Shown: positions 34,370 to 44,394, counted from the stretch's first letter. The stretch is DNA of 64,000 bases from Alteromonas sp. BMJM2 (GCF_027257845.1 NZ_JAPVOT010000005.1:124001-188000); one strand, 5' to 3'. The notes: generated by a model from the letters alone, not told the origin. A program made the numbers and translations.

Positions 34370-34486
34370 ATGGACACTGATAGTAAGGATTTCTCAAGCT
34401 TTGTCGAAGCGTGCATAGATAAAGTGAAGAAGCGGTTTGACGATGCTAGTAAAGCCAATCGCGTAGTGAGTTATTCATTGACGTGA
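34370..34486 (+). CDS. Possible 38-residue ORF overlapping the hybrid kinase start
   Basis: The frame MDTDSKDFSSFVEACIDKVK to Leu-Thr stop ends at TGA 34484-34486, overlapping the GTG start of the kinase (GTGA). AAAGGG precedes an ATGATG pair. The overlap suggests coupled translation, but the peptide has no recognised relatives and could be chance. Confidence 0.3.
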   Translation: MDTDSKDFSSFVEACIDKVKKRFDDASKANRVVSYSLT

Positions 34487-37400
34487 AAGTTGCAGTACAA
34501 CAGTTTATTTTTGTGGTCGTTGTTTTCACCGGTTTGTCGGTGAAAACAGTGATGGCTATGCAAAATATGCCGCTTCAAATTATGCTTGTTCAAAATAACA
34601 CGTTAGAAAGTGGCCTTGGCCAGATACAACCCACACCCGCGCGATTAAACTCTCTTGAAGAACGTATCAAACAAAACGAGCCATCTGTAGAAACCACGAT
34701 TAAAGGGCTTTCTCAGTACTTCACTGAACATCCCAGCGATTACCACCACGCCCAATTTCTTAACTTAAAAGCCTATCACGATATTTTAAAACAAGATTAT
34801 GTATCAGCTTATCAACAGCTTTTAGATGCTCGCGAATATGCCAAGGTTGGTAATAACGAGTTAGCCCTTGCCGAGTCATTTCGATTAGAAGGGTTTATTT
34901 TAGATTTTTCCGGCGAGCATGGCGGAGCTCTAGAAGCGTTAAACCACTCTCTTGAAATGTATTATCTGCTAGATAACAAAGAGGTGCTATCGGTATATAG
35001 CGCAATGGGCAATGTGTATTCCTCGCTCAATGATTTTAAAAGGTTACTATCGTTCAGCCATCGGTATCTATCTACTGCACAAGAATTGGGGACTCGAGAA
35101 GATGAAGGTATTGCTTATTATTTTCAAGGCTATGCACACAAAGAGTTAGGCAATTATCAGGATGCAAAAGTTAGCCTCATGTTAGCAGATGAACTGCTTA
35201 CTGAAACCAATTACCCCTTTATCGGCATTGTGTATAGCTCTATGGCAGAGCTATACATAGCGCAAGGCAATGTGAGTGAAGCATTACGAAGCCTCAACAA
35301 AGCCGCAGAAGCAGATCGCAAGGTTGGATTTCGATACACCGAGGGACCTCGCCTGCTGCAGCTGGTTGAAATTTATTTACAGCGGGGTGAAGTCGAACTG
35401 GCTATCAGCGAGCTTGAGGCAGGACTTAAAAAAGAAGAGGTGCAGAGCGACAAGGCGCTGTTGCTTAGGTTTTTAGAGCAACTCATTTCACTATTTGAAT
35501 CAACGAACGATTATCAGTCGGCCCTGCAATATTCAAGACAGTTTCAAGAAACCTATAAGCAAAGTTTTAACGAACAACAGTCTAGATTACTCGCGTTAAA
35601 TCGCGTGCGTTTAGCAATAGCAGAAAAAGAAGACACGATACAACTGCTTGAGAAAGACAATCAGTTAAAAGAGCAGCGCAATATTATTCAACAAAAAACC
35701 AATACTTTTCAGCTTTACTTTATTGCCGGCGTTATCTTGTTTTTAGCGTTAGTACTAAGCTTGTTGCTTAGAACTTGGCAGCAGCGCAGTGCCCTAAATA
35801 AGCTGGCGAAAGAATTACAAAAAGCAACCGACGCAAAATCTGATTTTCTTGCGCGTATGAGTCATGAAGTCCGAACTCCACTTAATGCAATTATCGGGCT
35901 TACCAAACTTTCCCAGCGCGCGGCCGAAAGTAAAGATCAACAAACCAACCTGTTGCAAATCGAAGGTGCATCAAAAACACTATTGAGTGTAGTGAACGAT
36001 ATTCTCGACTTTTCAAAAATTGAAGCGGGGAAAATGGATATTGAATCGACGCCTTTCAATATTGATAGTTTAGTCAATCAGGCAATTCGTTACCACCTGC
36101 CCCGCGCCAACGAAAAGCACATTGAGCTGATCCAGCACATAGCCAGAGATGTGCCTCACAATTTAATTGGGGATCCGCTACGCATACAGCAAATTTTAAA
36201 TAACTTTTTAAGCAATGCGCTTAAATTTACCGACGATGGACTGGTATCTGTTAGCGTAGGGTGTGAACTTGTTGCCGACGACGTGTTGCTTGAATTTGAA
36301 GTAAAAGATACCGGCATTGGCTTAAATAACGAGGAAAAAACCAGGCTATTTCAGCCTTTCAACCAGAGCAATGAATCCACATCTCGGCGCTATGGTGGAA
36401 CCGGATTAGGTTTAGCCATATGTCAGCAGCTGGCTTCATTGATGGACGGAAAAACATGGGTTGAAAGCAAGTTAGGCAAAGGCGCTAGCTTTTACTTTAC
36501 GGTAAACGTAAAACGTAATTTAGCAGTGAAGATAGTGTCTCCCTCTAAACAACTGTCTGCCCTTAAAGTGTTGGTCGTAGATGATGTGAGCTTATCACGG
36601 CACGCAATATCAGAAGCGTTATTGATGGCCAATATTGAAGCCGACCTTGCCACGGGCGGTCAAGAAGCCATAGCTAAATTACGCAACGCCACGGCCAACA
36701 ATGCACCTTACGACTTGCTCATTGTAGATTGGAAAATGCCCGATATTGATGGCCTTGAAGTTGTCGCGATCATGAACCAAGAGTTTGCTGCTAAGTCTCC
36801 TAAAGTCATTATGCTATCTGCGTTTGAGTCTGCGCAAATGCGTGAACAGGCAACACGCCTCGGTATAAAGACTTTTATCAAAAAGCCTTTCGGAGCCAGT
36901 GAGCTCGTCAATAATATTCAGGAGCTGTGTCTAGATTACCGCGCAAGTGTAGAAATAATAGAGACAGATGTGTCTGGATTTCCGAACCTTGCCGGTAAGG
37001 CTATACTGCTAGCAGAAGATAATACGCTTAATCAAAAAGTGGCCTTAGGTTTACTTAAAGACACTCACGCCAACATTCAAGTGGCCAATAATGGCATAGA
37101 GGCTGTCGATATACTTCGTCGCAATAGCGCTTTTGATTTAGTGCTTATGGATATCCAAATGCCCGAAATGGATGGCTTAGAGGCAACCAAAGTCATTCGC
37201 GATGAACTACAGCTTACGATGCCGATTATCGCTATGACAGCACATGCTATGCAGCAAGACATCGACAAAAGTATCGCGGCGGGCATGAACGCTCACCTCA
37301 ATAAACCTGTCGAGCCGGACAAACTATTTAGTGTACTGGCAACCTTAATTCGCGAACATAAAGCCACAGCAGCCAGTATTGAAGCGAAAGAGTTGTACGA

Positions 37401-37803
37401 AACTCCTGCCGACGCTAAGCCTCTCAAAGCACTTACTCGTATCGACAAAACACGAGCAATGCAGTCTTTGCTCAACGATGAATCTTTATATACAACTTTG
37501 CTTACCGACTTTATAGCACTGCAAGCAGAGCTTGACGCGCTTTCTGTGGCTATTGCTGATAAAGATTACTTTTCAATTTCCCGGATAGTGCATATTTACA
37601 CTACTGCTCTTAAGTACATTGGTGCTTATGAACTCGCCGAATTGGCTAGCACTGTCGAATTTACCATTCAAAATCAACAATATAAAATAGAAAAGGGCTT
37701 CGATAAACAGTTGAAGGCACTGAACAAGGCGCTTAATAAAATACATGTAATGGTTAAGGCTAACCTCAATAATAACGGTATGTCAGCAGACGAAGGAATC
37801 TAA
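34483..37803 (+). CDS. Hybrid sensor histidine kinase with TPR sensor, two receivers and Hpt-like tail
   Basis: A 1106-residue sensor. After a signal or anchor (residues 1-26) comes a TPR-repeat region (about 70-380, including YFQGYAHKELGNYQDAKVSL), then a coiled coil and helix (FYIAGVILFLALVLSLLL-like, near 410-428). HisKA holds His461 in ARMSHEVRTPLNAIIG, with HATPase (GTGLGLAICQQLA) after it. The first receiver has Asp749 (LIVDWKMPDIDG) and the second Asp890 (VLMDIQMPEMDG). The C-terminus resembles an Hpt domain with His1037 (RIVHIYTTALKYIGA), though the usual Lys-Gly after the His is missing. Output target is unknown; a diguanylate cyclase gene follows 103 bases later. Confidence 0.92.
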   Translation: MKVAVQQFIFVVVVFTGLSVKTVMAMQNMPLQIMLVQNNTLESGLGQIQPTPARLNSLEERIKQNEPSVETTIKGLSQYFTEHPSDYHHAQFLNLKAYHDILKQDYVSAYQQLLDAREYAKVGNNELALAESFRLEGFILDFSGEHGGALEALNHSLEMYYLLDNKEVLSVYSAMGNVYSSLNDFKRLLSFSHRYLSTAQELGTREDEGIAYYFQGYAHKELGNYQDAKVSLMLADELLTETNYPFIGIVYSSMAELYIAQGNVSEALRSLNKAAEADRKVGFRYTEGPRLLQLVEIYLQRGEVELAISELEAGLKKEEVQSDKALLLRFLEQLISLFESTNDYQSALQYSRQFQETYKQSFNEQQSRLLALNRVRLAIAEKEDTIQLLEKDNQLKEQRNIIQQKTNTFQLYFIAGVILFLALVLSLLLRTWQQRSALNKLAKELQKATDAKSDFLARMSHEVRTPLNAIIGLTKLSQRAAESKDQQTNLLQIEGASKTLLSVVNDILDFSKIEAGKMDIESTPFNIDSLVNQAIRYHLPRANEKHIELIQHIARDVPHNLIGDPLRIQQILNNFLSNALKFTDDGLVSVSVGCELVADDVLLEFEVKDTGIGLNNEEKTRLFQPFNQSNESTSRRYGGTGLGLAICQQLASLMDGKTWVESKLGKGASFYFTVNVKRNLAVKIVSPSKQLSALKVLVVDDVSLSRHAISEALLMANIEADLATGGQEAIAKLRNATANNAPYDLLIVDWKMPDIDGLEVVAIMNQEFAAKSPKVIMLSAFESAQMREQATRLGIKTFIKKPFGASELVNNIQELCLDYRASVEIIETDVSGFPNLAGKAILLAEDNTLNQKVALGLLKDTHANIQVANNGIEAVDILRRNSAFDLVLMDIQMPEMDGLEATKVIRDELQLTMPIIAMTAHAMQQDIDKSIAAGMNAHLNKPVEPDKLFSVLATLIREHKATAASIEAKELYETPADAKPLKALTRIDKTRAMQSLLNDESLYTTLLTDFIALQAELDALSVAIADKDYFSISRIVHIYTTALKYIGAYELAELASTVEFTIQNQQYKIEKGFDKQLKALNKALNKIHVMVKANLNNNGMSADEGI

Positions 37804-37906
37804 AAAAATTTAAAGCCGTATTGCTTATTAGGTAGTATATATTGGTGATTTCTGACTATGTATCTATGCTTTCACTATGGAAATTTCAAAGGGACTTTCT
37901 TATTAA

Positions 37907-38812
37907 ATGCACAAAAATATATCTCTGATTGAATTAGAACACCTGCTGGAGTTTGCGCCATGTGTTCTCTATAAATACGTACTGCTCCCCAATAGCAAAG
38001 GCAGGCTTTTGTATGTAAGTTCGGGCAGCAATGACCTACTAGGCTTGCATGCTTCAGACATGATGGACGATATAGACAACTTCTGGAATATAGTTCACCA
38101 AACCGATCTAGAACGACTGCAGGCAGAAGATTACAGCGCCAATCAAAAAGGTGAGTTTTTTGTTTCAGACGTTCGCATAAACAATCCAGCAAAAGGTACT
38201 ACTTGGATAAGATTGTCCTCCAAGCCAAGTGATGAATTTTATGAAGGGCATCAAGTATGGACAGGCTATATGGTTGATATCTCCGATACCAAACGCCTTG
38301 AAGCAGAGTTAGAAGAACGCGCTCGACGAGATGCTATGACACAGTTGTGGAACAAAAGCGAAATAGTTAGCGCATTAGGCGAAGAGCTATCTCGTTTTGA
38401 ACGAGATAATCTACCGTTTTCAATAATGATCATGGATTTAGACCATTTCAAAGCCATTAACGATAACTACGGCCACCTTGTTGGTGACGATGTTCTCCTT
38501 AAATTTACTGAAATAGCCTCTTCAGAACTTAGAGAAGTCGATATTTTAGGTAGGTTCGGGGGTGAAGAGTTTTTAGCTATTATTCATAATGCGTCGCAAG
38601 AGGAGACTATGGTCATTGCCGAGAGGATTAGGAAATCCGTTGAAATAACCTCTTTCACTGAAGGCACGACCACGTTTTCAATTACGGTAAGTATTGGGAT
38701 TACTGAAGTCAAAAAAACACACAAGCAAACACCTGAAGAGGTGATAAAGCGCGCAGATGACGCGCTTTATCAGGCAAAACAAGACGGGCGAAATACAATA
38801 AGGTTTAAGTAA
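37907..38812 (+). CDS. PAS-GGDEF diguanylate cyclase
   Basis: A 301-residue soluble enzyme making c-di-GMP. The N-terminal 125 residues form a PAS domain (SSGSNDLLGLHASDM to WTGYMVDISDTKRLEAEL). The GGDEF domain starts near residue 140 (RDAMTQLWNKSEIV); the signature GGEEF is at 218-222. An inhibitory I-site RxxD (REVD) lies five residues before it, so product inhibition is expected. The gene follows the hybrid kinase and may be co-transcribed. The start 37907 lacks a strong ribosome-binding site. Confidence 0.92.
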   Translation: MHKNISLIELEHLLEFAPCVLYKYVLLPNSKGRLLYVSSGSNDLLGLHASDMMDDIDNFWNIVHQTDLERLQAEDYSANQKGEFFVSDVRINNPAKGTTWIRLSSKPSDEFYEGHQVWTGYMVDISDTKRLEAELEERARRDAMTQLWNKSEIVSALGEELSRFERDNLPFSIMIMDLDHFKAINDNYGHLVGDDVLLKFTEIASSELREVDILGRFGGEEFLAIIHNASQEETMVIAERIRKSVEITSFTEGTTTFSITVSIGITEVKKTHKQTPEEVIKRADDALYQAKQDGRNTIRFK

Positions 38813-38853
38813 CTTTGCAAATGTCGAAACTAATGCAATTAGAGCAAACTACA

Positions 38854-40830
38854 TCATTCACTTGGCTTTTTATCGCCAAGTACCCGCTTAAGAAATTTAA
38901 CTTCTTCTAACGCATAAAACATACGATTTTCTCGCTTTTTCCATCCATGCCCTTCATCAGGCATACGAATAAATGGAGCTTCAATATTATTTTCTCTTAA
39001 GGTTTTAACCATAATCTCTGTTTCGGCAATATCAATTCGTGGATCCATAACACCATGAGAATACAGAACAGGAACGTTTATGTTTTGAGCTTGACGTATG
39101 GGTGAATATTGTTGGTAAAACGCCAGCCATTTAGGATCGTTAATATCGCCATATTCAATAATATCAGATGCCTTAAGCATAGGAGAGGCTACTTTTAATG
39201 CTGTTACCCAATCTGCAACACCAAATAGAGAAACTCCCGCCGCAAAATGCCCCGGATAATTTGCTAATACAGCATTCACAGCATAGCCGCCGTAGCTGCC
39301 CCCAGCCACCGCTACTCGATCACCATCGATAATACCTTCATCTGATAAATACTCGTGCATATCCACAAGATCTCGAACACTATCAAGACGCTTCTCGCGA
39401 TCATCAAGGGTTACATAGGTATGACCAAAGCCTGTTGAGCCGCGCACATTTGATTTAAAAACAGCAATCCCTTGGTTCACCAAGTACTGTGTTGTAGGGT
39501 CAAAATAAGGACGCGATTGCGCTGTCGGTCCGCCATGAACTCGAAATATCGCTGGAGGTGGTGTATTGTTTTTTCGCTGGGGAAGATACAAGAGCCCCTG
39601 CAAGATGACCCCATCGCGCGCTTTGATACGAACACTTTTAGGCTCTACAATACTCTGTTTCGGGACACCCGCTAAACCAGCGCTGAAAAGCATTTCTACA
39701 TCACCGTTAAAGTTCCACGTGTAAAGCGAGCCAGGATCTGAAGAGCCCTTAGTTTCAATAAGTAAGTGACTCGCCATTGCCTCACAATTTATTCGCCACA
39801 CGCCGCGAGGTAAGCCATCAACGTCTATATTTTTATTTTCGTGAAGATCCTTTACTCGCAACTGGCTATAACCGTCTACATTTGACGTCCAAGCTAAGTA
39901 CTTATCACCCTTGCACAGTTTTACCCGCTCAACATCATGAGAGGCTTTCTCTATCCATTTCATGCCATCACTAAGGCTGTAGTACGCAAGATTTTGAAAC
40001 TCTTGTTGCTTATTCGTTGCAAAATAAAAACCGCTACTATCCATAGCCCAAGCAAAACCAGCATCGGAATGATTTGCACGACGTTCAGGTGATGATATGG
40101 TGTTCAGCGTATATTTTTGGATATTAAAGAGGTACAAAGAGTCAGAGTCTTCACCTATCGATTCCTTCATTATCGCCCACTTGCCGTCTGGCGAGACAGA
40201 TGAGACTGATAATCCCATCCGCCCCTCGTAGATCATCTCAGTGCTGCTGTTTTGAAGGTTGGTTAGGTATAAATCAAAGTCCATTTTATTGCGCTCGGTG
40301 CTAGCAAATAAAATAGTATTATTGCTAACAAAACCGCCAAAAACACGAAAGCCGCCCTTTACAGCTGTTAACACTTCCTTCTCGCTAAATTTTTCTAGGT
40401 TAATTAAATAGTACGACTCTTGTTCATTGCCGTTATTATCCGATGAATAGAGAATATCTTCTCCATCCGGCGACCATGCGTAAAATCTCACACCCGAACC
40501 AAACGTGAGTTGTATTGCCTGTCTCCCGTCAGTAGGTTGAACCCAAAGCTGGTACTTTCCAGTAAGCATTGAAACGTAAGCTACATAGGAACCATTTGGT
40601 GATAGCGATGAATTACGTATACCTCTGCTTTCGGCTAATATAAGGCGGCTTATAGCAGGAGGCGTATCGCCCGCTAGGCCAACTGAAAACGATACGTTAT
40701 ACGGCTCAATCGCTTCTAGCGTTTTGTCGTAACCTTTCATTCCCCCAGACTGCGAAAAAGCATTAAAACTTGCCGTGCTTATCACTACGGCAATAACAAG
40801 AAACTTTACAACAAATAAAAATCGAGACAT
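38854..40830 (-). CDS. Exported S9 family prolyl oligopeptidase-like peptidase
   Basis: A serine peptidase of about 658 residues. ATG 40830 (MSRFLFVV) follows AAGGAAC and begins a signal peptide ending near NAFSQ; the longer frame starts at a TTG. Residues ~60-380 form a WD40/PD40-like propeller (LSPNGSYVAYVSMLTGKYQL, YAWSPDGEDILYSS). The C-terminal alpha/beta-hydrolase domain has the nucleophile in GGSYGGYAV, the Asp in HGVMDPRID and the His in DEGHGWKK. It probably cleaves peptides in the periplasm. Confidence 0.92.
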   Translation of the reverse strand: MSRFLFVVKFLVIAVVISTASFNAFSQSGGMKGYDKTLEAIEPYNVSFSVGLAGDTPPAISRLILAESRGIRNSSLSPNGSYVAYVSMLTGKYQLWVQPTDGRQAIQLTFGSGVRFYAWSPDGEDILYSSDNNGNEQESYYLINLEKFSEKEVLTAVKGGFRVFGGFVSNNTILFASTERNKMDFDLYLTNLQNSSTEMIYEGRMGLSVSSVSPDGKWAIMKESIGEDSDSLYLFNIQKYTLNTISSPERRANHSDAGFAWAMDSSGFYFATNKQQEFQNLAYYSLSDGMKWIEKASHDVERVKLCKGDKYLAWTSNVDGYSQLRVKDLHENKNIDVDGLPRGVWRINCEAMASHLLIETKGSSDPGSLYTWNFNGDVEMLFSAGLAGVPKQSIVEPKSVRIKARDGVILQGLLYLPQRKNNTPPPAIFRVHGGPTAQSRPYFDPTTQYLVNQGIAVFKSNVRGSTGFGHTYVTLDDREKRLDSVRDLVDMHEYLSDEGIIDGDRVAVAGGSYGGYAVNAVLANYPGHFAAGVSLFGVADWVTALKVASPMLKASDIIEYGDINDPKWLAFYQQYSPIRQAQNINVPVLYSHGVMDPRIDIAETEIMVKTLRENNIEAPFIRMPDEGHGWKKRENRMFYALEEVKFLKRVLGDKKPSE

Positions 40831-41071
40831 GGCATGTTCCTTCAAAAGGTATGGATAGAGTACGCTAGCTCATAAGGGACGCTCGTACTAAAGGCGCAAC
40901 CACTTCAGTTTAGGCAATATATCTTGGATGTGAAGTGTGGTGATTGAATAAGTAATGGTCAACAATAATGCTCTTGATTTTCAAGACTGATATACTATGC
41001 CTGAATTTACTTAAATAAAGAGCAATGCTTTAAAACATGACTACACACCTTCCCCATTTAGTAGGCACGCT

Positions 41072-41929
41072 GTGAAAATACCTAAACGCCTACAACCCCT
41101 TGTCGATGATGGTTTAATTGATGCAGTAATAAGCCGCTTAATGAGTGGCAAAGAAGCCGATGTTTTTATTGTTCGCTGTGGCGACCATATTCGCTGTGCA
41201 AAGGTTTACAAAGACGCGGTAAAACGCAGTTTCAAAAAAGCAGCTCAATACCAAGAAGGCAGAAAGGTACGGGGTGGTCGTCAAGCACGGGCTATGGGTA
41301 AGCGCTCAAACTATGGCCGTCAGCTAGAGGAAGAGATATGGCAGACTGCAGAAGTTGACGCCCTATCACGCCTTAATGAAGCCGGCGTGCGGGTACCTGA
41401 TACCTATTGCTGCGTTGATGGTGTGCTGCTTATGGAGCTTGTGTCAGATGAGAGCGGCGATGTAGCTCCTCAGTTAGGGCATGTCTCAATGAGTGAAGAT
41501 GAGGCGCTCAAGCAGCACAAAGAGATGATGCACAACATAATGCTCATGCTTTGCGCTGGCATAATTCACGGCGATCTCTCAGAATTTAACGTTCTTGTAG
41601 ATGATAAAGGCCCTGTGATCATCGATTTGCCACAAGCTGTTAATGCCTCAGCCAACAACAGTGCTGAAGCCATGTTCGCCCGTGATGTAAACAACATGCG
41701 TCGCTATTACGGTGAATTTGCTCCTCAGCTATTACAAACGAATTATGCCAAAGAAATGTGGGCTTTGTTTGAAGAAGGTAATTTAACGCCTAATTCCACG
41801 CTGACTGGCGAATTTGAAGATGATAGCGAAGATGCGGATGTGGGCGCCATTCTCGAAGAAATTCAAGCGGCTGAAGATGAAGAAAAAGAACGCCTAGCGC
41901 GTATCAACTATTCGGATGATGCTGAGTAA
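41072..41929 (+). CDS. RIO1-family serine protein kinase
   Basis: A 285-residue atypical kinase. It shows the P-loop-like SGKEADVF with KVYKDAVKR lysine, the catalytic loop HGDLSEFNVLV and the metal-binding IIDLPQAV (residues about 172-200). The first half contains QEGRKVRGGRQARAMGKRS, a basic stretch typical of bacterial RIO proteins. The acidic tail (DDSEDADVGAILEEIQAAEDEEKE) is extra. Bacterial members phosphorylate unknown targets. A GTG start at 41072 is used; a hairpin follows at 41990-42037. Confidence 0.9.
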   Translation: MKIPKRLQPLVDDGLIDAVISRLMSGKEADVFIVRCGDHIRCAKVYKDAVKRSFKKAAQYQEGRKVRGGRQARAMGKRSNYGRQLEEEIWQTAEVDALSRLNEAGVRVPDTYCCVDGVLLMELVSDESGDVAPQLGHVSMSEDEALKQHKEMMHNIMLMLCAGIIHGDLSEFNVLVDDKGPVIIDLPQAVNASANNSAEAMFARDVNNMRRYYGEFAPQLLQTNYAKEMWALFEEGNLTPNSTLTGEFEDDSEDADVGAILEEIQAAEDEEKERLARINYSDDAE

Positions 41930-41989
41930 ACCCTCTGAAAAGCCACAACTATTTACAGGCGACATAAGCTAAAGACAAAACTTAAATTG

Positions 41990-42037
41990 GGGCAGCGGCA
42001 CCTTTACCTACTTTTATAGGTACATACGCCACTGCCC
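41990..42037. other. Intergenic stem-loop
   Basis: GGGCAGCGGC pairs with GCCACTGCCC (one C-A mismatch), with an inner TACCT/AGGTA pair. It lies between the kinase gene and the oppositely oriented 77-residue gene; it has no T-run, so it may be an RNA element or a weak terminator. Confidence 0.5.
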
Positions 42038-42110
42038 AGCAATGTTAGATGTTTGCTACAACAGCGTTGTAAAAAGCTTCAGGTATAAAACGTTATACAC
42101 GCACTATCCA

Positions 42111-42344
42111 CTATTTAGCTTCCGGCATGGCTTCTAATATATCAACTATGTCACTGTTACCACTAAGTTTCGCAAGGTCTATTAGGTAGTCCTTTTCCAA
42201 TGATTTAAGAGATTTACCGTCTAAACGCGATTTTACTTCATCAATATCGCCATTGGCAATTGACGTTTTTATTGCTGCAAAGTCGCCTATTGATTGGTCG
42301 TTTTGATTACCATTTGGATTACTGTCTGAAGTATTAGAAGTCAT
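42111..42344 (-). CDS. 77-residue hypothetical protein
   Basis: A small soluble protein. The polar N-terminus (NTSDSNPNGNQNDQS) precedes a helical region FAAIKTSIANGDIDEVKSRL...LIDLAKLSGNSDIVDILE that resembles one and a half ankyrin repeats. A conventional ATG 42344 follows the AAGGACAAT-like sequence. The function is unknown and the gene is monocistronic. Confidence 0.55.
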   Translation of the reverse strand: MTSNTSDSNPNGNQNDQSIGDFAAIKTSIANGDIDEVKSRLDGKSLKSLEKDYLIDLAKLSGNSDIVDILEAMPEAK

Positions 42345-42557
42345 ATATTGTCCTTAACATGTTTATTGATTAAAGATGTTTATCCACCCTATTTATTTGA
42401 ATACGGCTGTTGAAGTTGCCCTTTAGAACTCAGACTTACAGCTAAGCCTCTGTGGTAAGCCTCAAAATCAGGCCGTTAAATAAATTTTTGAAACCGAAAT
42501 GTAAACTCAAGTTTTAGAGAGAATGTAGAAATGCATTCCGGCGTTTGCCGTGTTGGA

Positions 42558-43040
42558 TTAAAGCCACTTATACATTACCAACGCATCGACAAAGCCTTTC
42601 GCTGGATGATTGAACGCATTGGGTAATTTCCCAACAGTATCGTACCCTAACTTGTGCCATAAGCGGATGGCTCCCTCGTTAGTTGAAGCAACAAAGTTAA
42701 ACTGCATTGCCTTATAACCTAACGCTTTTGCCATGGTCTGAGAATGCTCACACATGGCCGTTGCTACTCCATTTCCACTTGCTGACGCGGCAACCATATA
42801 ACCACAATTGCAAACATGCTCTCCCGGACCAGCGTGATTAGTTTTAAGATAATACGTACCTATCACCTCACCGTCATCCAATGCTATGTAAGTCTTGCGG
42901 GGAGTGTTGACCCAGATATTAAGTGCTTCTTCTTTTGAGGTGTCTGTGCGAAACGCATAGGTTTCGCCCGCCTTTGCCACCTCATAAAAAATAGGCCAAA
43001 TTAAGTCAAAGTCATGAATAGAGGCTACTTTTATTTCCAT
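42558..43040 (-). CDS. GNAT-family N-acetyltransferase
   Basis: A 160-residue acetyltransferase. It starts MEIKVASIHDFDLIWPIFYE (a TTG codon precedes this ATG). The acetyl-CoA binding motif A is seen as CGYMVAASASGNGVATAMCEHSQTMAKALGYKAMQF, including the Q/R-x-x-G-x-G/A pattern (SGNGVA). The C-terminal FVDALVMYKWL is typical for small-molecule or protein N-acetyltransferases. The acceptor substrate is unknown. Confidence 0.92.
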   Translation of the reverse strand: MEIKVASIHDFDLIWPIFYEVAKAGETYAFRTDTSKEEALNIWVNTPRKTYIALDDGEVIGTYYLKTNHAGPGEHVCNCGYMVAASASGNGVATAMCEHSQTMAKALGYKAMQFNFVASTNEGAIRLWHKLGYDTVGKLPNAFNHPAKGFVDALVMYKWL

Positions 43041-43218
43041 CAACGCACAACCTTTTGGCGACGTTAGGAAGCGGTTTACAAACCTACTTCCCTAACGTTA
43101 TCTACATTATTTATAACAGTAACAAAAACCACTTTACTATGTATCGATGTACCACAAATAATGTCGCTATATGATTTGTCACTGAACGCTATGTCGTCAA
43201 AGCGCAGGCCATGCTCAT

Positions 43219-44394
43219 TTAATTACCTTTTTGAAGCTTTATAAGGCGTCCACCCTCTTTGTCTTCAAGTACGTATATGTTGCCCATACCATCTTGCTCA
43301 ACTTCACGCACTCTTTTGCCCCATTCGTAACGCTCAGCTTCTTCAACACTCCACTTCCCTCTATCATCCTGATTAAAGCTAACCCGGACCAACGCTTGTG
43401 AAGACAGACCGCCAATAAAACCATCGCCTTGCCAATCTTTGTGTAAGTCCCCTTTATAAATAATAAAGCCTGCAGGACTTATTGCTGGCACCCAGGCTTT
43501 TTCCGGCGACTTAAAAATGGGAATATCTTCATGATTGGGTATTTTCACACCAGAATAATGATCGCCTTGGGACACCGTCGGATAACCGTAGTTACGTGCC
43601 TTTTCGATGATATTTAATTCATCGCCATGGCGAGGCCCCATCTCGTGGGACCATAAATTACCTTGCGCATCAAAATCGATACCCAATGGATTGCGATGAC
43701 CTAACGACCATATTTGCTCTGTCACTGCACCATTGCCATAAAAAGGATTGTCTTCTGGCACACTCCCATCTGCATTCAGGCGTACAATTTTACCTAAGTT
43801 CATCGCCATATTCTGCGCAGGTGTAAACTTTTGTCTTTCACCAGAACTGATAAATAAATAACCATCAGGCGAAAACGCCATGCGATGGGAATAGTGTCCG
43901 TTTCCAGTTACCTTAGGGGACTGACGCCAAATTAGCTCTCTGTTCGATAGACTCGCGCCTTTATCAGTAATAGTGAGCGTAGCGCGCTCGATAACGGCTC
44001 CACTAAAGGCGTCATCGTTAGCATCTCGCTCTACATAAGAAACATAGATAGTATTATTCGACGCAAAATCTGGGTGCACTATCACATCGCCTAGGCCGCC
44101 TTGCCCACGCGGTGTAACCTTAGGCACATTGTCGACTTTAGCGCGCTTTTGCTGGTTTTTATCAAGCAACCACATTGCGCCTGTCTTTTCTGTCACCAAG
44201 CTGTGGCCATCGGGTAAAAATGCCATGGCCCACGGGTTATCAAATGATGTTATTGCGCTGCCCATTAGCACAGTACCTTCGCTGCCGGTCATTTCCACCT
44301 GCGTTGGTGAGTTAGACTGAGCTAAAGCTCCGTATGAGGTTGCAACTAGCGTAACAATTAGCGCTATCTTCCGTGGCAGGGTTCGGATATTCAT
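43219..44394 (-). CDS. PQQ-dependent sugar dehydrogenase (soluble Asd/YliI type)
   Basis: A periplasmic oxidoreductase of about 391 residues counting from ATG 44394, which starts a clear signal peptide (MNIRTLPRKIALIVTLVATS, cleavage near GALAQ). A longer reading from ATG 44454 begins with three MQK repeats. The family motifs are visible: SFDNPWAMAFLPDG, GQGGLGDVIVHPDF, NGHYSHRMAFSPDGYLFISSGER, and QIWSLGHRNPLGIDFDAQGNLWSHEMGPRHGDELN, which carries PQQ and calcium contacts. Members oxidise aldose sugars using PQQ. PQQ synthesis genes are not in this window. Confidence 0.92.
   Translation of the reverse strand: MNIRTLPRKIALIVTLVATSYGALAQSNSPTQVEMTGSEGTVLMGSAITSFDNPWAMAFLPDGHSLVTEKTGAMWLLDKNQQKRAKVDNVPKVTPRGQGGLGDVIVHPDFASNNTIYVSYVERDANDDAFSGAVIERATLTITDKGASLSNRELIWRQSPKVTGNGHYSHRMAFSPDGYLFISSGERQKFTPAQNMAMNLGKIVRLNADGSVPEDNPFYGNGAVTEQIWSLGHRNPLGIDFDAQGNLWSHEMGPRHGDELNIIEKARNYGYPTVSQGDHYSGVKIPNHEDIPIFKSPEKAWVPAISPAGFIIYKGDLHKDWQGDGFIGGLSSQALVRVSFNQDDRGKWSVEEAERYEWGKRVREVEQDGMGNIYVLEDKEGGRLIKLQKGN

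Noticed and set aside
34152-34397. 81-residue minus-strand ORF
   Set aside because: Low-complexity Leu/Ser-rich reading without a ribosome-binding site; it overlaps the leader of the kinase gene.
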